64,000 bases of DNA from Dipetalonema caudispina (GCA_013365325.1 JABVXV010000093.1:62001-126000), one strand, 5' to 3'; shown: positions 50,973 to 64,000, counted from the stretch's first letter. Notes: a model not told the origin generated them from the letters alone. Program-made: numbers and translations.

Positions 50973-52927
50973 ATTGGAAACTGATGCAGTTTAGGGTTTT
51001 TTTTTTCTTTTGCCAGTAACGCAAAGAGAGGGAAAATTTATGATTTTATGTGACACAGGTTCCTTTTCCATAATCTTTGTTCCCAAACATTTTTTTCACT
51101 TTCCATTTCCAAACTTGCAGCTGATTCAATAATATTTTACACTTTTATTATATCCGTAATTGCTTTCCCCATTTTCATTTTAGTGCACTTTTTAACGAAT
51201 TCTCACAAAAATTGGACCAGTCCATGGTGTATGTGTATGTGTGCATGTGTGTATGTGAGTGTTAAATACATCTCATTTATGAACTGTTGATTAGTTCATC
51301 CATTTGTGTGTCTTTGTTCATCTTACAACGATATCAGGTTAGGGTAGGAGACTTGCACCTGGATAGTTAAACGAAATTAGCCAACCTAATATTTACTTAT
51401 AACTTGCAGTTTAATCGTTTAATAATTCTAGAAACATCTCTATCTCTCTCTTGATCTCTTTCTTTACTCCATTCTATCTTTCGTTTACTTAGAATCACTA
51501 TTAACGTAATTTTTGGATTTGAAACTTTATGATCTTTATAACCCATATGGAATAAAAGGCTGCTGCTCCCTCCTTTCTCCTTTCCATGCGATATCCATTT
51601 CTTTTTAGAAAAATGTGAGGGGATTAATATACTCAGATGAAAAAAAGGAGTGCAATTTTTTGAAAAAGAAATTTTCAAGGCTTGGGTTTAGCACAGATTT
51701 GTATAAACGAGGAAAATAACTGCACATTTTGATGGGAGTTCATTTCTTTCCGTTTGGAACAGGAATTTCGATTTTTTAAACAAGAAACTAATTTCAGTAA
51801 ATGTATTTCCCGTGTTGTAGTGTATGGTACGGTATAGTTGTTAAGCTGTGTGCTTAGGAGAGGTTGTAATACCAGCTGAAATTGAAACGATTCATCCATC
51901 TATCCTTGGTTTAGTTGATTCAGAAGTTGTATCTTGAAGAGGGAACGTATGTAGATCTTGCCAATATTTTTGTGAACTTAACCATTAACAATAACACTGC
52001 GCTCACCATAGATACATCATTCGATTTGTACTGGATGATGATATTGCTGATCTTTTATGAAACAAGATGATGAAGGATTGGCATAGTTTTTTTTTTGATT
52101 TAAAATTTCGAGACAATACTGTTTACTTGTTAACTTTTACTTGGTATTGTTTTTGAAGTTAAAGTTTTCTGGAAATGTAAATTTTTCTGTTATTTCACAT
52201 TGTTTTTGTTTTTCTTGTTTTGTTGTTGTTCGTTTTTCGCATAAACTTTAATACATCCCTCAATCAGTGCGCATTTGCAGAGTAAATAGGATAAATTCGA
52301 TAGAGAATTTTCATTTTGAGGAAGCAACCTTTTGCTTCATTCATTTTTAATTGTTCACACCATTGTCAGATGAAAAATGACAAGGATGACAAATTTCAGT
52401 TCAGATTTCTAATATGTATGATATGTGTTTTACGACAGTGTAACTTGTTTATTCCCACGAAAACGAGTAAAACTTTATGGTACCTGTAATGGGTATGATA
52501 TTCTGCAGCATAATTACCATTTAGAGAAGGGTTGAAATTCCGAATATACCAACGGTCAGACATTTTGTTCAAATGTCTGTTCAAGATTTGAACGAAAAGT
52601 AGTGTATCGCACAATGTCAAACGTCTTATAGATGTATTTTTTTTTTTTTCTTTTTTTTCCTTCCCTCCCCATTTGAATTGATGGTAAATGATAAAAATTT
52701 GTACTGTTTGGATTTGATATTTCAAAATTACATATTTTTGTTTTACTGTATTACTTCATTGCAACATTCCAACAATTTCATGAATATTACATCACTAACG
52801 TTTTATCATTATTTTTTAGTATCATACATATGTCATTAAATGTCCCATACAATCAATCTATTTCCATTTCCATTCGTTAATTCATATTATAATCTAATAA
52901 CATAATAGTATCGATGTTTGTTTGATG

Positions 52928-52963
<36 letters not shown>

Positions 52964-55900
52964 CAGGAATATAGGGATGAACTTGTAAAGTTATAATTTA
53001 GTTAAGCGTGAAATGAGAACCGGTCCAATTTGTGTATGCATGATATTTCCCTTTCTTTTTTCCCATTTGAGATGCTTTTAATGTTTTTTTTTTTTTTTTT
53101 TTTTTTTTTTTCAGAGTGGTGTCGTTTATTTTTCAAAAATTTCAATTCTATAACAGAAATAATTGCAAATATGAAATTTTACGAAATAAATTAGATGAAT
53201 GGTAAACTGTAAACTTCATTAGGCAATAACCATATTGCTTGTTGCTGCGGTAATAATGTTGGTGATGTTAAATTACAAATTTAAAAATTTGAAATTTTTT
53301 TGCAATTTTTGCTTTTTTTTTTTTTTTTTTTTGAATGAAATAAGATGAATAATGTAACAAAAGGATGATATGCTAATGTTGATATGATTTACTTTTAATT
53401 TTCTGTATTAAATTTTTTAAAGCTTTACAACTGATGAAAATTTCACGCTTCATTATAATCCTTCTCTATTATTATTAGCAAATGGATTATTTCATTTATT
53501 CAAAAAAGTAAAAACTGTCCCATTTATTATCGATGATATGTTTGCATACAATATTTAATAGAAGAAATGTTTTGAAATTTTTGTAATACTTAATTAAGAA
53601 TTTCTTGATAATACATTTATTAAATTTAAATTAAAATTTCATTTCTTTCAAATATTAATTATGTGAATAAATTTGGTAAAACTTCATTTAGCTTTAAATG
53701 TATGATTACGATATAATTAATTTGAATCCAAACAGGATAGAATTCATCAAAATGATAGTTATTCGTAATATTTGTATAATATCAAAATCAGGTTATAGGA
53801 TAAAGCAATGAAAGTAAAGAGATGGAAGGAAGGAATGAAGGAAGTGCAAATGAACGAGGAAAGAAATGATAGCTTTTGTTAGTGGTAGTAGAATAAATAA
53901 AGATGTTTTCGGCATATTCGAGTGTTGATGATGATGATTGTTGATTGTTGAAGTTTCAGAGAACTTTTTTTTTTTTTTTTTTTTTGAAAAAAAAAAAATG
54001 ACATGAAGAGAGTGAAAAGAAAGAGAAAGATAGAGAGGAAAGAAAAGAAACTGTAGAAAGGTAAATATAATATAGAATTAATATGATAATAACAAATGTT
54101 ATCATTTGAATGTACTAATTTATAAATGTCCAATTAATATCATCAATGAGATAATGGAAATATTTTTCATTACAGTTGACAATTTGATAATTAAACAAAT
54201 AAACAATGATAATTTTCATTAGTTTTTTTTTTTTTTCTTTTTTTTTTCTCAATCTTTATTTTTTTTTATTTTTCATTTTACACTATCATTACTAATATCA
54301 TTTATGAATCGTCAAATCAGATGATTTATAAGTATATCTTTCAAACTCTTTTCGCTCTCATTTTTTCCTCTTAATTTTTCTTGTTGTAATCTTTCACTTT
54401 AAAGTAAACTAGAAGGATGAAGTAAGCGAAAAAACTGGTTGTACTGGAAATATTAAGGTATTGTTGCTGATTTTGCATTGTGATGGAAGTTAATTGTTTG
54501 CAAATTTAACTTGAGATTTACTTCTTCCTTAATTTCTTAGTATAAAAAGGAAAAGGAGAGAAGGAGAGTGAAAAAGAAGATGAAACAAAAAGAAATCTTC
54601 AGTTTTCCAGAAAGTACTTTTTTACTTTTCAAAAAAAAAAAAAAATTGTTTTCTGAATTTTTCTATTTTATTTCGACTACAATTAATGAATTTACATTTT
54701 TATTCCTTTTTTTTTTTCACTACAATCATTACATTTAGAAAATTTGAGGACGATGTTGTCGTATATTTTATTGGTGATCTATTCAAATTTAAAATAATTT
54801 CACATCAAACTTCATCACAGCAAAAACGGTTTAGCACTTATTTTCATTTCATATTTTGCTTCCTTTTCTCATTCCATATTCCATTCTGTTGTATATGCTC
54901 TTCTTTCATTTTCTGCTCTCGACGATACATTTGTTGTAAACATTTAAAAAAAACCTTTTTGAAATAACCCTCAAAAAAAAAAAAAAAAATAATTCGAAAG
55001 ACTAATTGAATTAATGTCCGACGCCACTTTTTCTAATTTTTGTTTTTCATCATTTGAAATTTATTTTTTTCTTTTTTTTTTTTTATAATAAGCATGGTAG
55101 AAATTTTTTCGGTAGAATATATATTTGTCAGTGGTAAAACTTTAATTTGAAATTAATGCCATGTTCACTCAATAATATACTAAAATATATAAAACAATGT
55201 ATCAAATATTATTTAATACAGAAATGTCAATTTCAATAAGTGATATTGAGAAAAAGCTTAAGCAAATGTTTCGGTTTATTTTTCTTTTACAAGTCAAAAT
55301 TTGAGAGAAAGAGGAAGAGAAGTAGAGGAATATCGTTAAAAAAGAATGACTTTATAAATATTAATTAAAGAGATTTGGGGATTAATTTGGTATTCATAAA
55401 TCGATTATATATTAGACCATATATTTTGGAATGTTTCCTTTTAATTATATAATATGATATTAATATCATTTCTTTTTAATTCATTGTCAGCAATAGATAA
55501 CTTAAATTATATCATCGTATTTTGCGTAAATTAAACGGTTTTCCCTAAATTTATTAAGAAGTATTTTTTAGAGCATGTACGAAAAAAAAAAAAAAAAAAA
55601 AGGCACATACTACTAGATTGTTGTGTCATTTAGATGTATTCAATTTCAAAATTTCAATGTCGGAAATGTTTTGTTTACTAATTGCAATACAGTAATATAA
55701 TAGATTAGCAAGATATCAGATATTGCTCAATTTGAAATATTCAGAATGATTTGAAATTTCTTGAAATTTTTGAGTGAAAGAAGGATAGAGAATCAATATT
55801 ATCATTATTATTAGTATTATTATCATTGTGATCATTAATACTATTCATTTTTATTCAACTTATCCAAATACTAATATGGATTATAACAACAAACGAGCAA

Positions 55901-56887
55901 TTATTTCAATCTTTTCCATTTATGATTAAAAACAATGATTACAGTGATTGAATTGATAGTAGTAATAACTGCTCTTTCAAATTCTTCACAATTTTAATTT
56001 CAGTTTTTAACTCCTTCATGGATTGAAATATAAAGTAATGAATGCTTACATCCATATTAAATTTAATTTCCGATAGAAATGAACTAATTTTGTCCGTACA
56101 TTGTTACAATCATTTAATCATTTTAATGCCACATGTTGTCTGCTTGCTAAAATCTTTTTCTTCCTTTTCATTTAAAAAAAAAAAAAAAATAAAAAAATAA
56201 AGAAGAATGAGAGTGGAAAGAGAAAAGAGAGAGGAAGGAAAAGAGAGAGGAAAAGAGAGAGAGAGAAAAAAAAAGGATGATAGTATGGGTAAGAAAAAGT
56301 GGAAAAAGTTTTAAAAAATGAATGAGACAGATTGTGTGATGAACTAAAATTGAAGGAAATGAAATGTTATTTTGTAAAAAAAAAAAAAAGAGGTGATTAG
56401 AACAGTATATAGGGCCAACTTATTTTCAAACAAATTGAAGTGGTAATGGTAGGAAAACTATGAGATTGTTGCTAAAAGTATGATTGCTCTCCTTTTTCTC
56501 CTCTCTCAATAAATTTCTTTAAATTTCTTTCTCTTTTCCCTTTTTTATTTTTTTTCTGTTTCCCTTTCTCTTTTCAATTTCCCCTTTCTTTTTTCCCTCT
56601 CTCTATATTAAAAAAAAAAAAAAAAAAAAAAAATTGGGGACATCCTCGCTCTCTCTCTTACCTTTTTTCTTTCTCCTTTTCATCAAAACTTTTCTCATTT
56701 ATCAACGTGAATGTTTTTTGATTTCAAATTCATGCTATTTCCTTAAATCGTTTTTTTTTTTTTTTTTTTTTTTTTGACAAATCTCATTGCATTTCAATTT
56801 TCATCACTTTTGCTCATTAATTTTCCGATTTGAAATTTTATTTTTTCTTAATTTTACAATTTTTTCTTTCAAAGTTATTTTCTTTCC

Positions 56888-56944
56888 TACCAATTGTTGC
56901 ACATATCGCTTTTTCTACCTTACCAATTGTTGCACATATCGCTT
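56888..56944. repeat. two direct copies of a 24-bp sequence
   Basis: TACCAATTGTTGCACATATC, extended by GCTT, occurs identically at 56888-56911 and 56921-56944, separated by nine bases (33-bp period). Confidence 0.9.
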
Positions 56945-58135
56945 GATCCTTCGTTTTTTTTTTTGATACCTGCCCATTCCTGCGCTCTGTCTTTTCTGCT
57001 CGATCCCTCTCCCTCTTTCTCCATCTCTCTCTCTCTCTCTCCATAATCCTTACTCCAAACTTTTCTGTACCATTTTTGTATAAATTGTTCTGTAATCTTT
57101 GTCGTTCTTTTAAATTTAAAAATTTTATTACTAAGCATCTCAATTCTGTTGCATACATTCAAAGGTAACAGCGACGAAATTGCTTCCTTAATTTTTTTTG
57201 CTCCTTCAAATATCGGTAAGTCTTGATGATTGTAACATAGCATCAAGTGAAATACTTAGTGAAGATGTCGTAAGTGAAAAAGAAGTGATACGTAAAATTG
57301 TATTTGCAAACTAAAAGTTTAGTAAGTTGCAAATGAATTTCAAATTGTAATTTAGTCATTCCCATCTTAATTTATTTACGAATCAGAAATTCATTAATTT
57401 CAACAGTTAGACTCCGTTTATTTGTTTGTTACTTTTCCGTTGGGAAAAAAAATACAAAAAAAAATCTTTCTGTTGTAAAAAAGTTGTCGACATTTGTTGC
57501 TAGAATTATTTGTATTTTTTTTGAAAAAGAAAAAAAAGAAAAGAAAAAACTTTTCTCGTTTCATTTGATTATTTCCATAAAAATATTTGTTTTCTTTTTT
57601 TTTTTCCATTTATTTATCTTTTTACGATTTTTTTCATATTTCATATCAGTGATTTTTTTGCATAATCTTTAAAAAAAAAAAAAAAAAAAATACATTTTAG
57701 CAAACATCATAAGGTTCTTTTAAAAGTTTTATATATATAAATATATCATTTTTATGGAAATTTCCAAAGAAACGGAAAAGGTTTTTCCTCCTTTAAGATG
57801 CTAGCTAAAATAAATAAACAAATGAATATTAATATATATATATATATATTTCTTTTTTTTTTTCATCTAACATTTGTTAAATTGAATCTCTTTTTTCTTT
57901 TTTCATTTTTTTTTTTCGAAATCGCAGTACTAAAATTTCAACTTTTTATTATCCCCCGAAAAATTTTCAAAATTGCATGAAATCGATTTTAAAATATTAC
58001 AACTTTTTTCTGATAGAATTCAGTTAGAAGAAAAATAAACAAATAAATGACATAAATTTGTTGTAGACGAATAAAAAAGTTGTCGATAGTTTGTGGAAAA
58101 TTTTTCGCCTTATTGTTTTTTCTTGTAGAAATGAA

Positions 58136-58174
<39 letters not shown>

Positions 58175-58470
58175 GATGATAAGCATTTGCTATCAAACAT
58201 CATTTTACATTTCAATTACAGAAAAATTTCTCAAATTTTTTCACACTATTGTAAAAGGTATTTAAGAGGACAAAAATATACTTTGACAACTGTAATATTT
58301 TAATTAATATGATTCAAAAATAGAACGAAAAAAAAGAATGGAAAAGAAATTTCAAAAAAAAAAAGAAAAAGGAAAGAAAAAAGAATGGAATGGAAAGAAG
58401 AAAATAATATTTGTTTAGGAAATAATGATAAAATATATCGTAAAAATTAGGAAAATATAACATAAAACAC

Positions 58471-58476
<6 letters not shown>

Positions 58477-58509
<33 letters not shown>
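58477..58509. repeat. (TA)n/(TG)n microsatellite
   Basis: An alternating TA run passes into TGTGTG. A second TA run lies at about 58144-58169. Both generate short artefactual Ile/Tyr open frames. Confidence 0.9.
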
Positions 58510-58510
<1 letters not shown>

Positions 58511-59690
58511 AACAATAGCTAGAACAATAAAAGTAATAATTTGTTCGAACATTAACATTGTTAATGTTGCAGCAATGGAAGCACACAATAATTTCTGTTT
58601 TTTTCTTTTTTTTTATTTAATGGTGTAGAGGAATTGGAAAATTATTTTAATATGAAATTTTGTTGAATTTTTTTTTTTTATTAGCGAATCGATTGACGGC
58701 ACAAGCAATACAATACAGTAAAATATAAATTCAACTGAACGAGAAATAGCTCAACATTTCGATCGATTTCAACCATTTATTATCCTCTCGTTTACATTTT
58801 TTCCCCCTTTCTACTCCCCGCTCCCTGTTCCCCGTCCTCACCCCGCCTGAAATATGAATACTTAAAATATCATCCACTTACACAAATCATTCATTTATTC
58901 ATTTGGTTCAGCTGATTCATTCATTCATTCATTCATTCAGTTCAATTAGTTAATTGATTAGTCAGATGGTTACGTTGTTAAATTAATCAATTATTTTGTT
59001 GTTAGAAATTATTTGGATTTATTTTGGTTATTTTTTAGCATGAATAGAAATGTTATTTCATTAGATTAGTTCATTTCCTTAATTAGTACAAAATTTAGTC
59101 ATTCGATGAACTTTAATTAAATTAAAAAGACAATTAATAATTTGAGTAATTAAATTGTGTTCAAAAATCAATTTAATCAATTTAAGTCAAGCTAAATCGG
59201 CAAGATATAATGTATGATACTTATCATTCATCTATTTATTTTATCAGCCAACCTAATCATTTAGTTAAATTAGTTCGCATTCAACCAGTCATTTGATCAT
59301 TTTGTTACTCTATTTCAGTTACTCAAATTTCTAATTATTTCATTTAAATTTAAATTCTATTAAAACCATTTCTTTCATCTCCTCCTACCCTTTCCTTCCC
59401 TCCTTCCTTTTTTCCAATCAATTAGTTCATTGTTACTTCTATCGCATTTATTTCAATCTTAAATTCGTCATCATTCACAAGCAACACTATCATCATCTTC
59501 CTAAATTCATTCATTTTATTCTCTGACATACTTTTCAATGTTTCGTGACGAAAAACATTCGTGTCAAATACTTCATCTCGAAGAAACATTTTCAACTGTT
59601 GTATTTTCAAGTGATAATCACAACTACCATCATCCATTATCATTATTATTATTATCATTATCATCATTGCTATCATTATTACCGTTTTTG

Positions 59691-59702
59691 CTTTCTTTCA
59701 GC
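59691..59702 (+). promoter_or_regulatory. putative spliced-leader acceptor of the INPP5A-like gene
   Basis: GCTTTCTTTCAG ends at 59701 and a 57-base leader follows before the ATG at 59759. It is a good nematode acceptor with no upstream coding exon seen. Confidence 0.45.
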
Positions 59703-59758
59703 AGCATTTTGTATTAAATTAACAACGAATTCTAGCCACAAAACAAGAATAACTCAAA

Positions 59759-60944
59759 ATGCCGGACTATATCAAACAAGTTACTGTAACCGGCGATGTA
59801 TCTACAATTACCGACAATGTATGTGTACTCTTTTTTACCTTTCAAATTTTTATGTGATTTTGAAATTTTTCATAGTTAGAATTTACTAATGATGGTACTC
59901 ACTGAAGAATTTTGATTTGTTCAGGTAAATGTTGATTGTCACTTTCGTTTCGTCCAAAAATTTGAAGGTTAAGAATTAGCGATAGTTTGAGTTGAATTAT
60001 TTCAATTATTTAAAAAAATACGGCTTTTTTAAAAAAAAAAAAAAAAATTAACGAATTAATCATAAATTATGCAACGGAGAGAAAAAAAAATATGCATCGC
60101 TAAGATTAAGGAAATAAATTAATTTAACGCATTATTCTCATGTCATATTTCTAATGATATGCAAATATTAGGAATAGATAAAAAATAAAGGGAGTTGAAA
60201 TATCGAGTGCAAAATATTATTATTGAGATTTCTCGGGAACTATCTGTATTAATTGGCAAAATATTATTATTGAGATTTCTCGGGAACTATCTGTATTAAT
60301 TGGCGAAATATTATTATTGAGATTTCTCGGGAACTATCTGTATTAATTGAAAGTATAAATAAATAAACAAATAAATGAAAATAAATTATATTTTGATAAA
60401 TTAAAAAATAAATAAATTTAATTCTAAAATACTAATGTATATCATTTATTCATTCATCCTTTTTTCATTTCTTATTTATTCATTTATATATATATATATG
60501 AGTAGTAAAATGTTGGCTTCTGGTTGATTCAGCGGACGTCTAATCCAAATATGCCTTTGCATTCTTATGAACAATAAAAATAAAATACTTCAAAATGATT
60601 TTTGGAGAATGAAAAAGTGCACAAAAAGTATAAATCGCATATTTCAAAATGTCATTTAACAACTTTTACAAAAAAAAAAAAAAAAAAAAAAAAAATCGTT
60701 AGTTTCTTCCATTTCTTCGTTTTTCATTTTCTCCTTACAATGGTTACGAAATTTTGAATGACTAATTATTTTGATCAATAAATGAACGAATAAGAATGGA
60801 TCAATTCTTTCCATTACTACTAAAAAACGTATGATTTACGTTGGCAGAATTTATTATATTTAATTAATTAAATTTCATTTTATACAAAGTTTATTGTACA
60901 ATGCTTTCTCCTTTTTTTTTTTTTTTTTAAAATATTCTCGAACC

Positions 60945-60975
<31 letters not shown>

Positions 60976-63900
60976 CAGTAATTAAACGAAAAAAAAAAGC
61001 AGTATCCGTTAATATATTTCGTGTTATAAGAAGTTTATTTAATAGTGACAAGTTTGAAATTTCAGGTAGTAATTACCGGTGATTTTGGACGAATGGATAT
61101 TATTTAAAATTTCGAGTAGTGCCCGAGACTTTGAATGAATGAATTTTGTTATGAATTATCATTACTTTATTTTTTTCCACTATTTCTTCTTTCAAATTGT
61201 TATAATCAAAAATCTCATGCACCTTTTTCAATTTTTTTTCCCTAATTAATCAAATCTATTAGAGAGTATTGGAAGTAACGAAATAAGTTTGTAATCGGAG
61301 AAAAAAGGAAAAAATGAAAGGTTATCACATTATACTAGGAATCATTTTTTACTGAAATCAATAAACATTCCACATCTGACGAATTACTTTTCATTAAATC
61401 AATTAAGATTTTACAATAATGAATCATATCAACTTTCATTCTATATATCTGTACGTGTACATATGTGTATACGTATGTAAATCTATTAAAAAGTAAAAAT
61501 ATACAAAAGTAAAAAATGAAAATGACAAAAAAAAAAAAATGAATCTTTATTTTCTAAAAAACATTCGTTCATCCATTAAAATGCAATAAACAGAAAAAAA
61601 AAAAAACCACAAAATCCTTTCTCTCTCTTTTACTCTTTCCCTCTCCTCCTCTCTCTCTCTCTCTCTCCTTCCCTCTCTCTCTCTCCCAGTAATATGTAGC
61701 AGGAAATTTTATGTGTTCGGTTACCAAAAATAAAAAAAAAAAAAAAAATTAACGACAAAATTTGCTGATCTTCAGTGATTCATCTCTTTCCATTTGCAAC
61801 TGTCAAACAAACAACCCATCACTTATTTTTCCCCTCAACAAAAGAAATGAAAGAAAAATGCAAGACTTTCATTTTTAATCGAAATCGAAATTGAATTTGA
61901 TAAAGAATTTTAGGATAAAAGCGAATTTGACACAAAATTTGAATAGCATACCAAAAAAAAAAAGAAATAATAAATGAAAACTATGGGAATATAATTGTAA
62001 TGTAAACATTTTTTCATATAAAAAAAACAAAATTTATTTGTACTCGCTATTATCAATCAAATTTTTGCCCTATTTATAATATTTCCATGCTTCACTGAAT
62101 GCTCTTGATCATTTCATCTAGTATTTCAGTGATATTCATTTGTTCTCCCCTAAAAACTTGTTCCGCTTCCGGAATGATGTGATTTGTTAATTGATACGGA
62201 CAACAATTTCCTTCATTCATCTTTAATGACATTCAATTTACCCGATGGAAATCTTGCATAATTTATTGTAATTGGTTCATTAACCTTGATCTATCATACA
62301 TTTGTTACCAAATTTTGCCAACAAAACTTAAAGTTTAGATTTTCATGGGAATCAATTTAAAAGATAATGTTGACAAAGTAACTTTAAAAATTTCCATTTC
62401 TTTCAGTCTCTTTTCTACGTTTTTTTTTTTTTCGCTTGATCTCTCTCAACATTTAAAATTAACTTTAGTATTGATCCACTTGGGTATATATTTTAAATAC
62501 TAATGCATAATAATCTAATCTAATTTAACTCAGATTTTTTTTTCCATTTGCTCTTTTAATTGAATAAATATCAGTAAATCAGTTATTGAATTCATTGCTT
62601 CTTTTTTTGTTACTTTTTTCATGCAATTCACCGTTTTTTTTTTTTTTTTTTTATTTCTGGTTGGAAAGGTGAAATTAGACTTGGTAAATGAGACAAATTA
62701 TCGAATAATAAATTGCCCTTAATAAATATCAAATTACTGCAATTGAAGAGCAAAATTTTGAATCTATGATGATTCAAACCTATTAATAATCACCTGAATA
62801 TATATACCTTTTAATATTTATCATGTAGCATTTAATATCAATTACAGCTGAAAATACATTTTCACTAGGCTTTTCATCATATCAAATTTCGAAAAAATTT
62901 TATTTCATTGATTATTTTCAAATAATACATTAAAATTATTTCACATATACTTTCTTTCTTTTTTTTTTTTTTTTTTTTTTTTTTGATCATATTACTAATG
63001 TGTAAAATTTATCCATTAACATTTATTAAAAAAGAAATTATTAAATGATAAATGATCAATGTATCAATACTAATAATGTTAATGTATTATTGACACAGAA
63101 AATTTCATATTATATTAATTGCAAGTGCTTTGCTAATCATTGGCATTTCTTTACTTTCGTGATTACAATTTCGTTTGTAATCATTTAGAAATTTTTTAAA
63201 ATTATTTGAATTATATAAATTTTCGATCATTTAAAAGCAATTGTTAAAGATTACCATACTTAATGATATGGTTAATAGTACTCTTACTACGTAATTTTGA
63301 AAAAAAAAAAAAAGAAATAATAGCAAACAAACAAACAAACAAGGAAAACGAAATAAAATGAGGGCAATTTTTAAAAAATTTGATGATAAACTACAAAATG
63401 AAATAATACTTTTGATTGAAATAATTAAATAACAATGTTTGAATGAAATTTGAAAATTGAATTGTGACGAAGTGTTTCTGAATCATGAATTATTAGTATC
63501 ATTTGACATTTATAACCAAACAATTAAGCATATTATAATTATTGATCGGTAAGAGTAATAACATTCTTTGATAGTTTTGTGATAATACACTAACCTGGTC
63601 CCAGAAAATACCAGGTTAATTTGTATGCGTAAATTATTAACCAACTTCCAAAAAAGTGGGTACAGTAGTAGGAACTGATTGATGATTTGTTTGTCAATTA
63701 TTATAACAATTTTTTTTTTTTTCCTTTTTTTCCTTTTACCAAAATACCATTCGTTGGAAATCATTGAAAATTTTCGTAAGAATTCAGAGGACAATTAGTA
63801 TTACGAGATGAAATTGAAAGGATAAAATTCTCAAATTTCATCAAATTTTTAGAATTCCAAATTTTACTATAAATTATTCTATTTCAGGATGATCTATTGC

Positions 63901-64000
63901 AAGAATGGTGTACTGAAGTTGCCAAAGAAGTTTGGGAACAAAAACCGGAATTTGCAATTATACATATACAAGGATTGCGTAATGCTGAAAATCCTGACAT
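59759..64000 (+). CDS. INPP5A: type I inositol-polyphosphate 5-phosphatase (INPP5A-like), 5' part, runs off the window
   Basis: Two coding exons are visible: 59759-59818 (20 codons, GTATGT donor, phase 0) and 63888-64000 (acceptor ATTTCAG, continues past the edge). Joined, they read VTVTGDVSTITDN, then DDLLQEWCTEVAKEV, then KPEFAIIHIQGL. This lines up without a gap with the start of INPP5A as I recall it (a VTANVGS-like strand, an E/D-rich turn, a helix, then the KPHF-type strand with its Gln). The family removes the 5-phosphate from IP3 and IP4 and so ends calcium signals. The Gln in HIQGL sits where the exonuclease-endonuclease-phosphatase fold has its second conserved block. Only about 57 residues are visible, so the catalytic core is outside the window. 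The intron is 4.07 kb. Confidence 0.65.
60209..60349. repeat. three tandem copies of a 47-bp unit in an INPP5A-like intron
   Basis: Copies start at 60209, 60256 and 60303. The unit contains ATTGAGATTTCTCGGGAACT followed by ATCTGTATTAATTG. The first two are identical and the third differs by one base, so the expansion is recent. Confidence 0.97.
61614..61688. repeat. (CT)n pyrimidine tract
   Basis: CT-rich run with several uninterrupted (CT)4-8 blocks, in the long INPP5A-like intron. Confidence 0.9.

Larger units (their letters stand above)
50973..59690. other. large low-complexity intergenic region
   Basis: No coding exon or RNA gene can be supported. It holds T/A homopolymers (52930-52963, 53084-53111, 53312-53332, 56609-56632, 56751-56775), purine/pyrimidine tracts (56205-56275, 56500-56605, 56996-57042), TA microsatellites (57833-57850, 58144-58169, 58477-58503) and ATT/ATC runs (55798-55850, 59636-59690). 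Open frames across these tracts encode homopolymeric Phe, Lys, Ile/Tyr or Arg/Glu and are not genes. Confidence 0.6.
59819..63887 (+). other. 4.1-kb intron of the INPP5A-like gene
   Basis: No further exon is needed, because the flanking exons are both phase 0 and their joined product aligns continuously with the family. It holds the 3 x 47-bp repeat, a CT tract, and long A or T runs (60669-60695, 60944-60975, 62634-62652, 62957-62984). Confidence 0.6.

Noticed and set aside
54686..54967. 93-codon ORF with a short non-repetitive stretch (FEDDVVVYFIGDLF)
   Set aside because: Mostly Phe/Ser/His/Cys from T-rich DNA. No neighbouring exon, family resemblance or good splice context.
56838..57246. 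Two minus-strand ORFs of about 106-108 codons rich in Arg/Glu
   Set aside because: The Arg/Glu run comes from a CT microsatellite and the repeated 24-bp sequence; the two frames overlap and neither resembles a protein.
60894..61082. 62-codon ORF considered as a middle exon of the INPP5A-like gene
   Set aside because: The start is a poly-T run, the remainder is Lys-rich, and the flanking exons already join in phase with continuous family similarity.
1..64000. Transposons, endosymbiont-derived (Wolbachia-like) insertions, viral relics, rRNA or CRISPR arrays
   Set aside because: No transposase, integrase or reverse-transcriptase frames, terminal repeats, bacterial-type gene runs or spaced repeats were recognised by eye. 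A database search could still reveal short remnants.

Overview
The window looks like nuclear DNA of a parasitic nematode, most likely a filarial/spirurid worm. It is very AT-rich and full of A/T homopolymers. Genes are cut into many small exons with TTTCAG-like acceptors. Short leaders sit just after strong acceptors, as in spliced-leader trans-splicing, and the proteins are metazoan. The taxon is inferred; the gene families were read from exon translations joined by hand with reading phase checked at each junction.

Layout: (1) 2.2-22.4 kb, + strand: a complete 28-exon gene for a seven-PDZ GRIP1/2-like scaffold (about 1197 aa), with one 8-kb intron that contains a 15-nt microexon. (2) 22.4-31.3 kb: no supported gene. 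(3) 31.3-34.3 kb, - strand: eight-exon sphingolipid delta(4)-desaturase (DEGS1 family, 342 aa) with all three histidine boxes. (4) 35.5-43.7 kb, - strand: about 25 exons for a type II membrane protein resembling POMGNT1, but with two ILEI/PANDER-type domains and without a recognisable WDWDMW-like catalytic motif. (5) 43.7-45.25 kb: divergent intergenic region with a degenerate tandem array. (6) 45.25-50.8 kb, + strand: 15-exon METTL13 (eEF1A lysine and N-terminal methyltransferase) homologue, 658 aa. (7) 50.8-59.7 kb: low-complexity intergenic DNA. (8) 59.76 kb to the edge, + strand: first two coding exons of a type I inositol-polyphosphate 5-phosphatase (INPP5A-like).

These are unrelated housekeeping or signalling genes (scaffolding, sphingolipid synthesis, glycosylation, translation-factor methylation, inositol phosphate turnover). 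I see no operon-like functional cluster, mobile element, CRISPR array or RNA gene. The most unusual items are the POMGNT1-like protein, the frame-neutral microexon, the repeated intron position inside PDZ2-PDZ6, and two small tandem repeats inside introns (3 x 28 bp and 3 x 47 bp).
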